Shown here: piece after piece, positions 1 to 10,331 of the stretch | Position numbering within the stretch: the stretch's first letter is position 1 | Layout of the letters: the number at the start of each line of letters is the position of its first letter | Assembly: GCA_902577625.1 (NCBI GenBank) | Contig: CACGZX010000003.1 | Coordinates: 1 to 54,800 of the forward strand | Direction: 5' to 3' | Length of the DNA stretch: 54,800 nucleotides | From: an uncultured Pelagibacteraceae bacterium | GTDB lineage: Bacteria > Pseudomonadota > Alphaproteobacteria > Pelagibacterales > Pelagibacteraceae | Made by a program: the position numbers and the translations under genes | The notes under the pieces: model-generated | The model's input: the letters and a program-made list of their open reading frames with translations, nothing else | Databases searched by the model: none | Told to the model about the DNA's origin: nothing

Positions 1-365
1 TAGAAAAAAAAATAGGTGTGAAATTAAGTTTGCCCGTTATAAAAAAAAATAATGAGATGGATTTTTATAAATGGTCTACAAAAAGTTTATTAATATTAAA
101 TAAATTTGGAATACCCGAGCCTGAAGAAATTAAAAAAGTTTTTCCTGATATAATATTTGTTCCAATAGTGGCATTTGATAATAGATTATATCGTATTGGA
201 TATGGAGGTGGATACTATGATAGGTACATTCAGAAACTTTCAAATAAAAAAAAATTATTTAAGATCGGAATTGCTCACTCATTTCAAAAAATAAATAAAG
301 TTCCTATTAATAAATATGATAAAAAATTAGATATAATTATTACAGAAAAATATATTTTAAGATGA
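1..365 (+). CDS. 5-formyltetrahydrofolate cyclo-ligase family protein, C-terminal part (5' end truncated by window)
   Basis: Frame is open to the window edge upstream of the listed GTG at 18; motif FVPIVAFDNRLYRIGYGGGYYDRYI is typical of 5-FCL. Confidence 0.85.
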   Translation, partial: EKKIGVKLSLPVIKKNNEMDFYKWSTKSLLILNKFGIPEPEEIKKVFPDIIFVPIVAFDNRLYRIGYGGGYYDRYIQKLSNKKKLFKIGIAHSFQKINKVPINKYDKKLDIIITEKYILR

Positions 366-1168
366 GAATTTTTTTTTTAGGTGATATTGTTGGTAGATCT
401 GGAAGGTTGGCTGTTATTGCAAATCTAAAAGATATTTTAGAAAAAAAAAAAATTGATTTTGTTATAGTTAATGGTGAAAACGCTGCAGATCAAGGAGTTG
501 GTATTACTGAAGAAATTTCAAATGATTTATTTAATTCAGGAGTAGATGTAATTACAACTGGAAATCATGTATGGGATCAAAAAGAAACTGCAAATCATAT
601 AGAAAGAGAAAAGAGACTTTTAAGACCCGAAAACATAACAAGTAATTCTCCAGGCAAAGGATTTGGAATTTATGAATCAAGAAATGGATTTAAAGTTGGT
701 GTATTAAATTTAATGGGAAATGTTTTTATGAAAAAATGTGATGATGTTTTTAAGACAGCGGAAATATTTAAAAATAAATATAAACTTAAAGAAGATTATG
801 ATTTTTTAGTTGTGGATTTTCATGGAGAGATAACAAGTGAAAAAATGGCTATGGGTTATTTTTTTGATGGGAAGGCAAGCTTAGTAGTTGGAACACATAC
901 ACATGTTCCAACAAACGATGTAAGAATTTTAGTTAATGGCACAGCCTATCAAACAGACGCAGGAATGTGTGGCGATTATGACTCGGTAATAGGAATGAAC
1001 AAGGAAAATTCTTTAAATCGATTTTTAAAAAAAAATTCAATAAAACATTATCCTGCTGAAGGTGAGGCGACATTATCTGGACTAATTGTAGAATGTGATA
1101 AATCAAATGGTCTAGCAAATAAAGTAGAGCCATTTATATTAGGAGGAGGATTAATAAATAACTATTAA
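362..1168 (+). CDS. YmdB-family metallophosphoesterase
   Basis: MRIFFLGDIVGRSGR, NGENAADQGVGIT, TTGNHVWDQKE, GTHTHVPTND motifs. Confidence 0.9.
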   Translation: MRIFFLGDIVGRSGRLAVIANLKDILEKKKIDFVIVNGENAADQGVGITEEISNDLFNSGVDVITTGNHVWDQKETANHIEREKRLLRPENITSNSPGKGFGIYESRNGFKVGVLNLMGNVFMKKCDDVFKTAEIFKNKYKLKEDYDFLVVDFHGEITSEKMAMGYFFDGKASLVVGTHTHVPTNDVRILVNGTAYQTDAGMCGDYDSVIGMNKENSLNRFLKKNSIKHYPAEGEATLSGLIVECDKSNGLANKVEPFILGGGLINNY

Positions 1169-1170
1169 TT

Positions 1171-1887
1171 ATGGCAGGACACTCTCATTGGGCTGGAATA
1201 AAACATAAAAAAGGCAAAGCAGACAAAGCACGTTCAAATCTCTTCTCTAAACTTTCTAGAGAGATTACTGTAGCTGCAAAATTAGGTGATAAAAATCCAG
1301 ATATGAATGCAAGATTAAGATCAGCAATTCAATCTGCAAGATCATCAAATATGCCTAAAGATAATATCCAAAGAGCGATTGAAAAATCTGAAAATAACAC
1401 AGATTCAAATTATGAAAATATTAGGTATGAAGGTTTTGGACCAAAAAGAATTGCGGTGATAGTTGAAACTTTAACTAATAATAAAAATAGAACAGCATCA
1501 AATTTGAGAACTATTTTTCAAAAAAATGGAGGGAATTTAGGTACCCAAGGTTCTGCTGCTCACAATTTTCAACAAATAGGAGTAATTAAAATAGAAAAAA
1601 CCGAAGCCTCAGATGATAGAATATTTGAATTAACAGCTGATTCAGGTGCAAATGAATGTTTTTCAAATGAATATTTGCATGAAATCCAATGCGATAAAAA
1701 TGAAATATATAATGTGAAAAAAAAACTGGAAAAAAATATTAAAAATTTTTTATCTACCGAAATCGAGTGGGTCCCCTTAAATAAAACTGATTTATCTTCT
1801 GTAGAAAAAGAAGAAATAATGAATTTTTTAGGAAGTCTAGATGATGACGATGATGTACAAAATGTTTATACAAATGCTAAATTATAA
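1171..1887 (+). CDS. yebC: YebC/PmpR family transcriptional regulatory/translation protein
   Basis: MAGHSHWAGIKHKKGKADKARSNLFSKLSREI N-terminus; acidic C-terminus. Confidence 0.95.
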   Translation: MAGHSHWAGIKHKKGKADKARSNLFSKLSREITVAAKLGDKNPDMNARLRSAIQSARSSNMPKDNIQRAIEKSENNTDSNYENIRYEGFGPKRIAVIVETLTNNKNRTASNLRTIFQKNGGNLGTQGSAAHNFQQIGVIKIEKTEASDDRIFELTADSGANECFSNEYLHEIQCDKNEIYNVKKKLEKNIKNFLSTEIEWVPLNKTDLSSVEKEEIMNFLGSLDDDDDVQNVYTNAKL

Positions 1888-1896
1888 ATAAAATTC

Positions 1897-2394
1897 ATGT
1901 TAATTATAGGAATAGACCCAGGAATCTCAGGTGCGATATGCTTTTTTGAAGATGGTGAAGTCAAAGAAATAATTGATATGCCAGTAATGGCCGACGGAAA
2001 AAAAAATAAAAGGCAAATTAATGGTCCTCAAGTTTATAATGAGATTTTAAAAAGAATTAATAATTTTCAAAAGAAAGATATAATTGTAGTTATTGAACAA
2101 GTTTCTGCTATGCCTGGACAAGGAGTTACAAGCATGTTTAATTTTGGGCAATCTTTTGGTGTTTTAAAAGGAATATGTTCTGCAATGCAATTATCAATGT
2201 TTTTTATTAGACCAGCAAAATGGAAAAAATACTTTGGTTTAATAAAAACAGAAAAAGACGCAAGTAGAACTAAAGTTATTGAAATTTTTCCATATATTTC
2301 TTCTCAACTATCAAGAAAAAAAGATTCTAATAAAGCTGACGCAGTTTTAATTGCTAGTTTTTTTTATAATACCTATAAAAAACCAGGTGAATAA
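1897..2394 (+). CDS. RuvC-like Holliday junction resolvase/nuclease (phage-like variant)
   Basis: N-terminal IIGIDPGISGAI (RNase H-fold Asp), VVIEQVSAMPGQGVTSMFNFGQSFG, C-terminal NKADAVLIASF; located directly after yebC. Confidence 0.8.
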   Translation: MLIIGIDPGISGAICFFEDGEVKEIIDMPVMADGKKNKRQINGPQVYNEILKRINNFQKKDIIVVIEQVSAMPGQGVTSMFNFGQSFGVLKGICSAMQLSMFFIRPAKWKKYFGLIKTEKDASRTKVIEIFPYISSQLSRKKDSNKADAVLIASFFYNTYKKPGE

Positions 2395-2427
2395 GTATAT
2401 TTTTAGGACAAATTGATGACACATTTT

Positions 2428-2442
2428 AGTGTGAAACACACT
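2428..2442 (+). promoter_or_regulatory. Perfect short hairpin AGTGTG-AAA-CACACT just upstream of tolQ start
   Basis: Read directly: 6-bp stem, 3-nt loop, ending 2 nt before the ATG at 2445. Confidence 0.5.
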
Positions 2443-2444
2443 TA

Positions 2445-3119
2445 ATGGAAGCTGATATTTCATCACAAGCAGTTGGACTTGCAAGTAGTGCAGATTTTTC
2501 TATTCTAAATTTGTTTTTACGAGCAGATGTTATTGTTAAATCTGTAATAATTATATTAATTGCTTCATCGGTATATTCTTGGGCTATAATTATAGAAAAA
2601 TATCGACTTTTCAAAAAAATAAACAAAAGTTCTGAAGAATTCGAAAATAAATTTTGGAAATCGAGATCTGCTGAATCTTTTTATAATAGTTTACCATCCA
2701 ATATTGATGATCCAATGGCAAATGTATTTAAAGATACAATGCAAGTAATAGTAAAATCTAGATCAAAATCCAATCTATCTAATAAACTTGAAAGTATGCT
2801 AGAAGTAAATATCGAAAAACAAATGAACATGCTTGAAAAAAATTATACTTTTCTTGCAACTGTTGGAGCAACAGCTCCATTCATTGGATTATTTGGAACT
2901 GTTTGGGGAATAATGAATTCTTTTCAATCAATTGCAATTTCTAGAAATACAAGTTTAGCTATAGTTGCCCCAGGAATAGCGGAAGCTCTATTCGCTACAG
3001 CACTAGGATTATTGGCTGCAATACCTGCTGTAGTTGCTTATAACAAATTTAATAGTGACTCAAAAAAATATTCACAAAAATTAGAAAACTTTTCGAAAAG
3101 ATTTACCTCAATAATTTAA
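2445..3119 (+). CDS. tolQ: Tol-Pal system proton channel TolQ
   Basis: MotA/TolQ/ExbB family: FLATVGATAPFIGLFGTVWGIMNSF, APGIAEALFATALGLLAAIPAVVAYN; followed by tolR. Confidence 0.95.
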   Translation: MEADISSQAVGLASSADFSILNLFLRADVIVKSVIIILIASSVYSWAIIIEKYRLFKKINKSSEEFENKFWKSRSAESFYNSLPSNIDDPMANVFKDTMQVIVKSRSKSNLSNKLESMLEVNIEKQMNMLEKNYTFLATVGATAPFIGLFGTVWGIMNSFQSIAISRNTSLAIVAPGIAEALFATALGLLAAIPAVVAYNKFNSDSKKYSQKLENFSKRFTSII

Positions 3120-3122
3120 TTA

Positions 3123-3539
3123 ATGGCATTTAAATTAAAAAGTTCATCAAGAGAACCAATGAGTGAGATAAATGTTACTCCTTTTGTCGATGTAATGTTA
3201 GTTTTGTTAATTATTTTTATGGTTACTGCTCCGCTATTAACAGTAGGTGTTCAGGTAGACCTTCCAGAAAGTTCCGCAGACTCATTACCAGAAGAACAAG
3301 AACCGCTTACTTTAACAATTAATTCAAAAGGAGAAATTTTTATTCAAGAGTCAAAAGTAGAATACGATAAGATTATTGCCAAAATCCTTGCAGTTTCAAA
3401 AAATAGAACTGACACAAGAATTTATGTTAGAGGAGATAAAACAATTAATTATGGGAGAGTATTAGAAATAATGGGCATGTTGTCCGGATCAGGATTTACG
3501 AAAGTAGCATTAATTTCAGAACCATATAAAGAAAGATAG
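3123..3539 (+). CDS. tolR: TolR/ExbD family protein
   Basis: MSEINVTPFVDVMLVLLIIFMVTAPLL motif. Confidence 0.95.
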   Translation: MAFKLKSSSREPMSEINVTPFVDVMLVLLIIFMVTAPLLTVGVQVDLPESSADSLPEEQEPLTLTINSKGEIFIQESKVEYDKIIAKILAVSKNRTDTRIYVRGDKTINYGRVLEIMGMLSGSGFTKVALISEPYKER

Positions 3540-3542
3540 TGA

Positions 3543-4352
3543 GTGTACAAAAATATTATAATTTCATCAGGTTTGCACATGATGTTGATTTTTGTTGCAA
3601 CATTAAGTTTGCCATTTTTAATAAAAAAACCAATTGATCTTCCTCCAATAATTTCTGTGGAATTAATACAAATTACAGATCAAACAAGTATACCCTTTGC
3701 TCCTAAGGCAAAAAAAATAATTGAAAAAGTTAAAAAAAAACAGGAAAAATTAGTTTCGGAACAAGCTCCTCCAAAGAAAGTTAAAAAAGAAAAACCTGAC
3801 GCCATTCCATTACCTAAAGAAAAAAAAGAGATAGTAAAAAAAATTGAAGAAAAAAAACAAAATCCAGAAAAAATAGAAGATGAAGTAAAACAAGTTTCGG
3901 AGTTTGAAAAAGATGAAATGTTTGACCCAAATTCAATAGCTGCTTTAATTGATAAATCTAAAGAAGAACAAGCCGAAACAACAAAAAAACTAGATAAAGT
4001 AACTCAATCTCAAGATCCAAGTATGAAATTATCAGGATTAACTTTAAGCGAAGAGGATGCATTAAAAGCACAAATTTTTGGTTGTTGGAGTATACCTTTG
4101 GGTTTACCATATGATAAAAATTTGCTTGTAAGAATTAAATTAAAATTAAAACCAGATGGATCAGTGATTAAAACAGAAATATTAGACCACGCCAGAATGA
4201 ATAAACCTGGGCAAGCTTTTTACAAAGTTTTAGCCGAAAGTGCGTTAAGAGCGATACAACTGTGTCAACCTTTAAGAGTGCCCACAACTGGTTATGAGAG
4301 ATGGAAAGATTTACAATTAAATTTTGACGCAAGGGAGATGCTAGAAGGATGA
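3543..4352 (+). CDS. tolA: TolA-like protein (N-terminal TM, K/E-rich linker, TonB/TolA-like C-terminus)
   Basis: Position between tolR and tolB; N-terminal TM segment; charged KKEKPD.. linker; C-terminal domain with LKPDGSV. GTG start. Confidence 0.75.
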   Translation: MYKNIIISSGLHMMLIFVATLSLPFLIKKPIDLPPIISVELIQITDQTSIPFAPKAKKIIEKVKKKQEKLVSEQAPPKKVKKEKPDAIPLPKEKKEIVKKIEEKKQNPEKIEDEVKQVSEFEKDEMFDPNSIAALIDKSKEEQAETTKKLDKVTQSQDPSMKLSGLTLSEEDALKAQIFGCWSIPLGLPYDKNLLVRIKLKLKPDGSVIKTEILDHARMNKPGQAFYKVLAESALRAIQLCQPLRVPTTGYERWKDLQLNFDAREMLEG

Positions 4353-5698
4353 AAATTAAAATTAAAATATTTTTTATAGCTTTATTAATTTTGTTTCCAT
4401 TTAAATCATTAGCTTTAATAGAAGTAGATATTACCAGAGGTAATCTAAGTCCTCTACCATTAGCTGTTTCCCCATTATCATCCGACAAGGATGATCAACA
4501 AGCGCTTCAAAAAGAATTAGATATCAAAGATCTTGGTTTAGAAATATCAAAAATTGTAGAAAATAATCTTAAAAAATCTGGTTTATTTAACCCATTAAAT
4601 AAAGATGCGTTTTTACAAAAACCAGATATTGCACACTTAAAACCAAGATTCGAAGATTGGTCATTAATTAAAGCTCAAGCATTAATCACAGGCAAGGTAA
4701 ATTTTGAAGATGACAAACTTAGAGTTGAGTTTAGATTATGGGATGTTTTAGCAGGAAAAGAAATGTTAGCTCTTGCCTTTACAACAGTTCCTAAGAATTG
4801 GAGAAGAGTAGGCCATATTATTTCAGATAAAGTTTATGAAAGATTAACTGGAGAAAAAGGATATTTTGATACAAGAATTATTTATGTTTCAGAAAAAGGA
4901 CCAAAAACTCAAAGAATAAAAAAATTAGCAATTATGGACCAAGATGGATTTAATACAAAATATTTAACTTTAGGAAATGAATTAGTTTTAACACCAAGAT
5001 TTAATCCAACAAATCAAATGGTAACCTATTTATCTTATTTTAAAAATCTACCGAGAGTTTATTTGTTAGATATAGAGACTGGAATGCAAGAAGTAGTTGG
5101 TGATTTTCCTGGCATGACATTTGCTCCAAGATTTTCTCCAAATGGAAAAAAAATTATTATGAGTTTTGCTATGGATGGAAATTCAGACATTTATACTATG
5201 GATCTAGAAAACAGAATTGTTGAAAGAATTACAAATCATCCATCAATAGATACATCTCCCTCATATTCTCCTGACGGAAAATATATAGCATTTAATTCTG
5301 ACAGAAGTGGTTATCAACAAATTTATGTTATGAAAAGTGATGGATCAAAAGTTAAAAGAATTTCTTTCGGAAAAGGACTATACGGAACACCTGTGTGGTC
5401 TCCAAGGGGAGATTTAATTGCATTTACAAAACTTCATAAGGGAAAGTTTTATATTGGAGTAATGAGAACTGACGGGAAAGGAGAAAGACTTTTAACCGAA
5501 AACTATTACCAGGAAGCTCCTTCATGGTCCCCAAATGGCAGAGTTTTAATTTTTTATAGAGAAACAAAAACAGATAGTAAAGGAGAAGGTTTTTCGGCCA
5601 AACTATGGTCAATTGATTTAACAGGATATAATGAGCGTTTAGTTGATACAGAAACTGACGCTTCCGACCCATCTTGGTCATCATTATTAAGTAATTAG
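4349..5698 (+). CDS. tolB: Tol-Pal system beta-propeller protein TolB
   Basis: Repeated [27 protein letters not shown] blades; signal peptide; overlaps tolA by 4 nt. Confidence 0.95.
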   Translation: MKIKIKIFFIALLILFPFKSLALIEVDITRGNLSPLPLAVSPLSSDKDDQQALQKELDIKDLGLEISKIVENNLKKSGLFNPLNKDAFLQKPDIAHLKPRFEDWSLIKAQALITGKVNFEDDKLRVEFRLWDVLAGKEMLALAFTTVPKNWRRVGHIISDKVYERLTGEKGYFDTRIIYVSEKGPKTQRIKKLAIMDQDGFNTKYLTLGNELVLTPRFNPTNQMVTYLSYFKNLPRVYLLDIETGMQEVVGDFPGMTFAPRFSPNGKKIIMSFAMDGNSDIYTMDLENRIVERITNHPSIDTSPSYSPDGKYIAFNSDRSGYQQIYVMKSDGSKVKRISFGKGLYGTPVWSPRGDLIAFTKLHKGKFYIGVMRTDGKGERLLTENYYQEAPSWSPNGRVLIFYRETKTDSKGEGFSAKLWSIDLTGYNERLVDTETDASDPSWSSLLSN

Positions 5699-5789
5699 TA
5701 GTTTTTTTAATAAAATATATTGATTTTTAAGCTTGTAAGATCTATTTAGGTGTGAAAAAGTTAATAAAAAACAGATTTAAGGAGCAGGA

Positions 5790-6275
5790 ATGAACTTTAG
5801 CAAAAATTACAAAAACATTTTTCTAGCAATGTTTTTAAGCTTTTTGTTGTCAGCATGTGCTACACAAACGGCTAAGAAAGTAGATTCTCAAATCCAAGGC
5901 GATGTTTATACGGGAACGGATACAGTTGAATATTTGGCTGATGGAGTTCCAGATAGAGTTTTCTTTGCAACAAATGAATCAGTTCTAACAACTGCTTCTA
6001 GAGAAACTTTAAGAAAACAAGCAGCTTGGTTAAGAAAGAATCCTGAAGTAACAGTAGTACTAGAAGGTCATGCCGATGAAAGAGGTACAAGAGAATATAA
6101 CTTGGCATTAGGAGAAAGAAGAGCTAATGCGGCCAAAGATTATCTTATGACCTATGGAATATCTTCGAGCAGAATTTCTGTACTAAGTTATGGTAAAGAA
6201 AGACCAGTAGACTCTGGATCAAATCCTTTATCATGGTCAAAAAATAGAAGATCGGTTACAGTTAAAGCTAATTAA
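5790..6275 (+). CDS. pal: Peptidoglycan-associated lipoprotein Pal
   Basis: Lipobox LLSAC; OmpA-like VVLEGHADERGTREYNLALGERRANAAKDYL; RBS aaggagcagg. Confidence 0.97.
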   Translation: MNFSKNYKNIFLAMFLSFLLSACATQTAKKVDSQIQGDVYTGTDTVEYLADGVPDRVFFATNESVLTTASRETLRKQAAWLRKNPEVTVVLEGHADERGTREYNLALGERRANAAKDYLMTYGISSSRISVLSYGKERPVDSGSNPLSWSKNRRSVTVKAN

Positions 6276-6290
6276 TTAGAATTAATCAAA

Positions 6291-6329
6291 GACCCTATAA
6301 ATCATTTAATTTTATAGGGTCTTTTTTTT
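6291..6329 (+). terminator. Rho-independent terminator downstream of pal
   Basis: GACCCTATAA ... TTATAGGGTC followed by T8: 10-bp perfect stem plus U tract. Confidence 0.93.
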
Positions 6330-6357
6330 GCCATCATTATCATTACAAATAAAAATA

Positions 6358-7353
6358 ATGAATAAATTAAAGTATAATTTTAATTTTCTTCTAATTTTTA
6401 TATTAATTGGTTTTCCTTCAAAAACTTTTTCTGAAAATCATAATTTAAATGAAGTTATAAAGTTAATTCAAAAAGATCTAAGAACATTAGAAAGGGCAGT
6501 TTATTCTGAAGATTTTTCTATAAATCAAGATTCAAATGAAAATGGAAACAATATGGATCAGAGTTCAGAAGAAGTTCTTACTAAGCATTTGCTTAAATTG
6601 TCTGAAATAGAAAAACAATTTCAAGAACTAACAAACAGGTTTGAAGAGATAAATTTTAAATTAGATAAGTTATCTTCCAGACTATCAAAAATACAAGCTG
6701 ATAATCAATTAAGATTTCAGCAACTAGAAGAAGGAAATTCAATTATTAATACGGGTGAAAATCAAAAATTAACTTCTGCCTCTGATCAAAAAGAAGAAAA
6801 AATTCTTCCTGGTTCATCAGAACCACAAGATTTGGGTTCAATTTCTTATAAAGATACTGAAACAAATTCAGAAAATCAAATAACTCAATCAATAGAGTCA
6901 ACTGGAACTATAGTTACCGAGACCTATCAGGGAGAAGAAAAAATATTACCCGAAGCTCCTGCTGATAAACAATACGAGTTTGCAACAAATTTACTAAAGG
7001 TAGGTGATTATAATACTGCTGAGAGAGCATTTAGAGAATTTGTTATAAGCAACCCAGATCATGAATTAGCCGGTAGCGCACAATATTGGTATGCAGAAAC
7101 ATTTAGAATTAGACAACTATATACTGATGCGGCATCAGCATATCTTGAGGGTTATCAAAAATATCCCAAAAGTGAAAAGGCTCCTATAAATTTATTAAAA
7201 CTTGGAGTATCATTAGTTCAAATAGGAGAAAAAGATCAGGGTTGCTTGATGATTACTGGTGTTCAAAAACAATACCCTAAAGCAAATCAATCTGTTCTTC
7301 AAAAAGCAAAATATGAAGAAAAAAAGTTTGAATGTAAAAAAGAAAATTCATAA
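6358..7353 (+). CDS. ybgF: Tol-Pal system protein YbgF/CpoB (TPR)
   Basis: Signal peptide, coiled coil, C-terminal TPRs (YEFATNLLKVGDYNTAERAFREFVISNPDH, GSAQYWYAETFRIRQLYTDAASAYLEGYQKYP). ORF-track start at 6328 is less likely than the ATG at 6358, because 6328 lies in the terminator T tract. Confidence 0.88.
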   Translation: MNKLKYNFNFLLIFILIGFPSKTFSENHNLNEVIKLIQKDLRTLERAVYSEDFSINQDSNENGNNMDQSSEEVLTKHLLKLSEIEKQFQELTNRFEEINFKLDKLSSRLSKIQADNQLRFQQLEEGNSIINTGENQKLTSASDQKEEKILPGSSEPQDLGSISYKDTETNSENQITQSIESTGTIVTETYQGEEKILPEAPADKQYEFATNLLKVGDYNTAERAFREFVISNPDHELAGSAQYWYAETFRIRQLYTDAASAYLEGYQKYPKSEKAPINLLKLGVSLVQIGEKDQGCLMITGVQKQYPKANQSVLQKAKYEEKKFECKKENS

Positions 7354-8356
7354 AAAACTATTAATTAATCTAAAAAATCCTTTAATTTACAAGATTTATA
7401 AAGACTTTAATAATTTTGTAAAATTTAACTTAAATCAATCTAGTTTTTCTGTAGGTATTTCAGGAGGAGTTGATAGTCTAGCTTTGACATATTTATCAAA
7501 ATGTTATTCGATTTCTAACAATGTTGAAGTTAAATTTTATCATGTAGATCATAAGCTAAGAGAAGAATCTTCTTTAGAAGCAAAAAAATTAAAACTTTTA
7601 CTTAAAAAATTTGATATAGACTGTAAAATTTTAAAATGGAATGGCAAAAAACCAAAATCAAATATTCAATCAATTGCAAGAAAAAAAAGATATAGTTTAA
7701 TTTGCAATGAATGCATAAAAGATAACGTTAATTTTATTTTTGTTGCACATCATAAAGATGATTTATATGAAAATTTTATAATTAGATTGCTTAGAGGTTC
7801 AGGGTTAAAAGGTCTTGTATCTTTTAACCAAGTTAAAACTAGGTTTAATGAAAAATTAGAAATTTTGAGACCTTTAATTGGTTATAAAAAAACTGATTTA
7901 AATTATATTACCAAAAAAGTTTTTAATTTTAAATTTGAAGATAATTCAAACCAAAATATTAATTTTAAAAGAGTAAGAATTAGAAATTTGATTGATATTC
8001 TTAAGTCTGAAGGTTTAAATATGGAAAAGCTAAAATTAACGATTAGCAATCTTAGCGACTCTAATATTACTATTAATTATTATGTAAACAGAAATATTAA
8101 ACATAATTCAAAATATAACAGAAAAAGAAAAAATTATATTTTAAATAGTCATTTTTTTAATCAACCTCACGAAATTGTTTTCAGATCTTTGATGCATTTA
8201 TTGAAAAAAATTGGTAATAAATATTATTCACCAAGAGGCAAGAGTGTTAGCTATTTATTAACAAAATTTGGATCTGGTGAGATTAAAAAGATAAATATTT
8301 CAGGATGTATATTGGAAAAAATCAATAATTCTTTTGTAATTTATAAAGAAAAATGA
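7259..8356 (+). CDS. tilS: tRNA(Ile)-lysidine synthase TilS
   Basis: FSVGISGGVDSLALTYLS P-loop (PP-loop) motif; VDHKLREESSLEA; AHHKDDLYENFIIRLLRGSGLKGL. True start probably downstream of 7259 (overlaps ybgF). Confidence 0.9.
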   Translation: MFKNNTLKQINLFFKKQNMKKKSLNVKKKIHKKLLINLKNPLIYKIYKDFNNFVKFNLNQSSFSVGISGGVDSLALTYLSKCYSISNNVEVKFYHVDHKLREESSLEAKKLKLLLKKFDIDCKILKWNGKKPKSNIQSIARKKRYSLICNECIKDNVNFIFVAHHKDDLYENFIIRLLRGSGLKGLVSFNQVKTRFNEKLEILRPLIGYKKTDLNYITKKVFNFKFEDNSNQNINFKRVRIRNLIDILKSEGLNMEKLKLTISNLSDSNITINYYVNRNIKHNSKYNRKRKNYILNSHFFNQPHEIVFRSLMHLLKKIGNKYYSPRGKSVSYLLTKFGSGEIKKINISGCILEKINNSFVIYKEK

Positions 8357-8420
8357 AAAAAAGTCTATTTTGCAACAATTTAGCACTTGTTAAATTCACA
8401 ATAATTCTTACTTTATAGAT

Positions 8421-10325
8421 ATGAATTTTAAAAATTTAGCTATGTGGGCTGTAATAGTTTTTTTAACTATCGGTTTATACAATATGTTTAAAAATCCACA
8501 AGGCTCAATGGGACAGAATAATAATATAATTTTTTCAGAATTTTTATCAGAAGTAGATAATGGAAGAGTGGTTCAAGTAGAAATTCAAGGAAATAGAATT
8601 AAAGGAATAATGTCTAATGGTGAAAAGTTTTCAACTTATTCACCGAACGATCCTAATTTGATTGAAAAATTATCAAATAAAGGAGTTAGCATTTCAGCAT
8701 CTCCGCTAGAAGAAAAAATGCCTTCACTACTTGGAGTACTTTTGTCATGGTTTCCTATGTTGTTGCTAATAGCAGTATGGATATTTTTCATGAGACAAAT
8801 GCAGGGTGGAAAAGGTGGAGCAATGGGATTTGGAAAATCAAAAGCTAAAATGATGAATGAGTTGAAAGGAAAAGTAACTTTTAATGATGTTGCTGGTGTT
8901 GAAGAAGCAAAAGAAGAAGTAGAAGAGGTAGTAGAATTTTTAAAAGATCCAAAAAAATTTAGTAGACTTGGTGGAAAAATCCCAAGAGGTTGTTTATTAG
9001 TAGGCCCACCAGGTACAGGAAAAACTTTATTAGCTAGAGCTATAGCGGGAGAAGCTGGAGTTCCTTTTTTTACAATTTCAGGATCAGATTTTGTAGAAAT
9101 GTTTGTAGGTGTAGGCGCTTCAAGAGTAAGAGATATGTTTGAGCAAGGAAAAAAACATTCTCCTTGCATTATATTTATTGATGAAATTGATGCAGTTGGA
9201 AGAAGTAGGGGCGCTGGACTAGGTGGAGGAAATGATGAAAGAGAACAAACTTTAAACCAGCTGTTAGTTGAAATGGATGGTTTTGATACAAACGAGGGAG
9301 TAATTATCATTGCAGCAACAAACAGGCCAGATGTTTTAGATCCGGCACTTTTAAGACCAGGAAGATTTGATAGACAGGTAGTTGTTTCAAACCCAGATAT
9401 TCTTGGAAGAGAAAAAATTCTTAAGGTTCATGCTAAGAAAATTTCAATGGCACCAGATGTGAATTTAAGGACTGTAGCTAGAGGAACTCCAGGTTTTTCG
9501 GGTGCAGATCTTGCAAACTTAGTTAATGAGTCTGCATTATTGGCAGCAAGAAAAAATAAAAGAATTGTTACAAATCAAGAATTTGAAGAAGCAAAAGATA
9601 AGGTCATGATGGGAGCGGAAAGACGTTCAATGGTTATGACTGAAGATGAAAAAAAATTAACTGCATATCATGAAGGTGGGCATGCTTTAGTTTCATTTAA
9701 TATGCCTAGCTATGATCCAATTCATAAAGCAACAATAATTCCAAGAGGAAGAGCGCTTGGTATGGTGATGAATTTACCTGAAAGAGATAAGCACGGCCAC
9801 TCTATTAAATATCTTAAAGCTAGATTAGCTGTTTGTTTTGGAGGTAGAGTTGCGGAAGAAATAATATTTGGAAAAGATAATATATCAACTGGTGCAGGAG
9901 GTGGAAGCGGTTCAGATATAAATCAAGCCACTCAACTTGCTAGAGCAATGGTAACAAAATATGGAATGAGTGAGGAATTAGGGCCTGTAGAATATGGGGA
10001 AAATCAAGAAGAGGTATTTTTAGGAAGATCAGTAACTCAAACACAAAGTGTTTCAGAAGCTGTTGCACAAAAAATAGATAAAGAAATACGAAAATTAGTT
10101 GATGAAGGATACAACCAAGCAAAACAAATTTTATCAAGCAAAATCGATGATTTGCATAAAATAGCTAAAGCTTTATTAACTTATGAAACTTTAACTGGTG
10201 AAGAAATTGAAAATATAATTAATAAGAATAAATATCCAACAAATAAAGAAGATTTAAAAGTCGAAGAAGATAAAGATACTTCAGCTCTTGGCTCAATAGG
10301 ACTTAAACCAAAAATTGTTCATTAA
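8421..10325 (+). CDS. ftsH: ATP-dependent zinc metalloprotease FtsH
   Basis: Walker [34 protein letters not shown] zinc motif. Confidence 0.98.
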   Translation: MNFKNLAMWAVIVFLTIGLYNMFKNPQGSMGQNNNIIFSEFLSEVDNGRVVQVEIQGNRIKGIMSNGEKFSTYSPNDPNLIEKLSNKGVSISASPLEEKMPSLLGVLLSWFPMLLLIAVWIFFMRQMQGGKGGAMGFGKSKAKMMNELKGKVTFNDVAGVEEAKEEVEEVVEFLKDPKKFSRLGGKIPRGCLLVGPPGTGKTLLARAIAGEAGVPFFTISGSDFVEMFVGVGASRVRDMFEQGKKHSPCIIFIDEIDAVGRSRGAGLGGGNDEREQTLNQLLVEMDGFDTNEGVIIIAATNRPDVLDPALLRPGRFDRQVVVSNPDILGREKILKVHAKKISMAPDVNLRTVARGTPGFSGADLANLVNESALLAARKNKRIVTNQEFEEAKDKVMMGAERRSMVMTEDEKKLTAYHEGGHALVSFNMPSYDPIHKATIIPRGRALGMVMNLPERDKHGHSIKYLKARLAVCFGGRVAEEIIFGKDNISTGAGGGSGSDINQATQLARAMVTKYGMSEELGPVEYGENQEEVFLGRSVTQTQSVSEAVAQKIDKEIRKLVDEGYNQAKQILSSKIDDLHKIAKALLTYETLTGEEIENIINKNKYPTNKEDLKVEEDKDTSALGSIGLKPKIVH

Positions 10326-10331
10326 GCCATA

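Noticed and set aside
4168-4488. 106-aa minus-strand ORF over the tolA/tolB junction
   Set aside because: Lies antisense to well-supported coding sequence; composition looks like reverse-frame noise.
6790-6970. Repeated peptide EEKILPGS.../EEKILPEAP... in ybgF
   Set aside because: Only two short copies in a low-complexity linker; DNA copies diverged, no evidence of a functional repeat array.
8357-8420. Possible heat-shock-type promoter upstream of ftsH
   Set aside because: CTTGTTAAATTC.. is only a weak match and no clear -10 partner at correct spacing could be assigned by eye.
8636-9310. 224-aa ORF antisense to ftsH
   Set aside because: Shadow ORF: low-complexity Ser/Pro-rich translation with no family signal, opposite a highly conserved ATPase domain.
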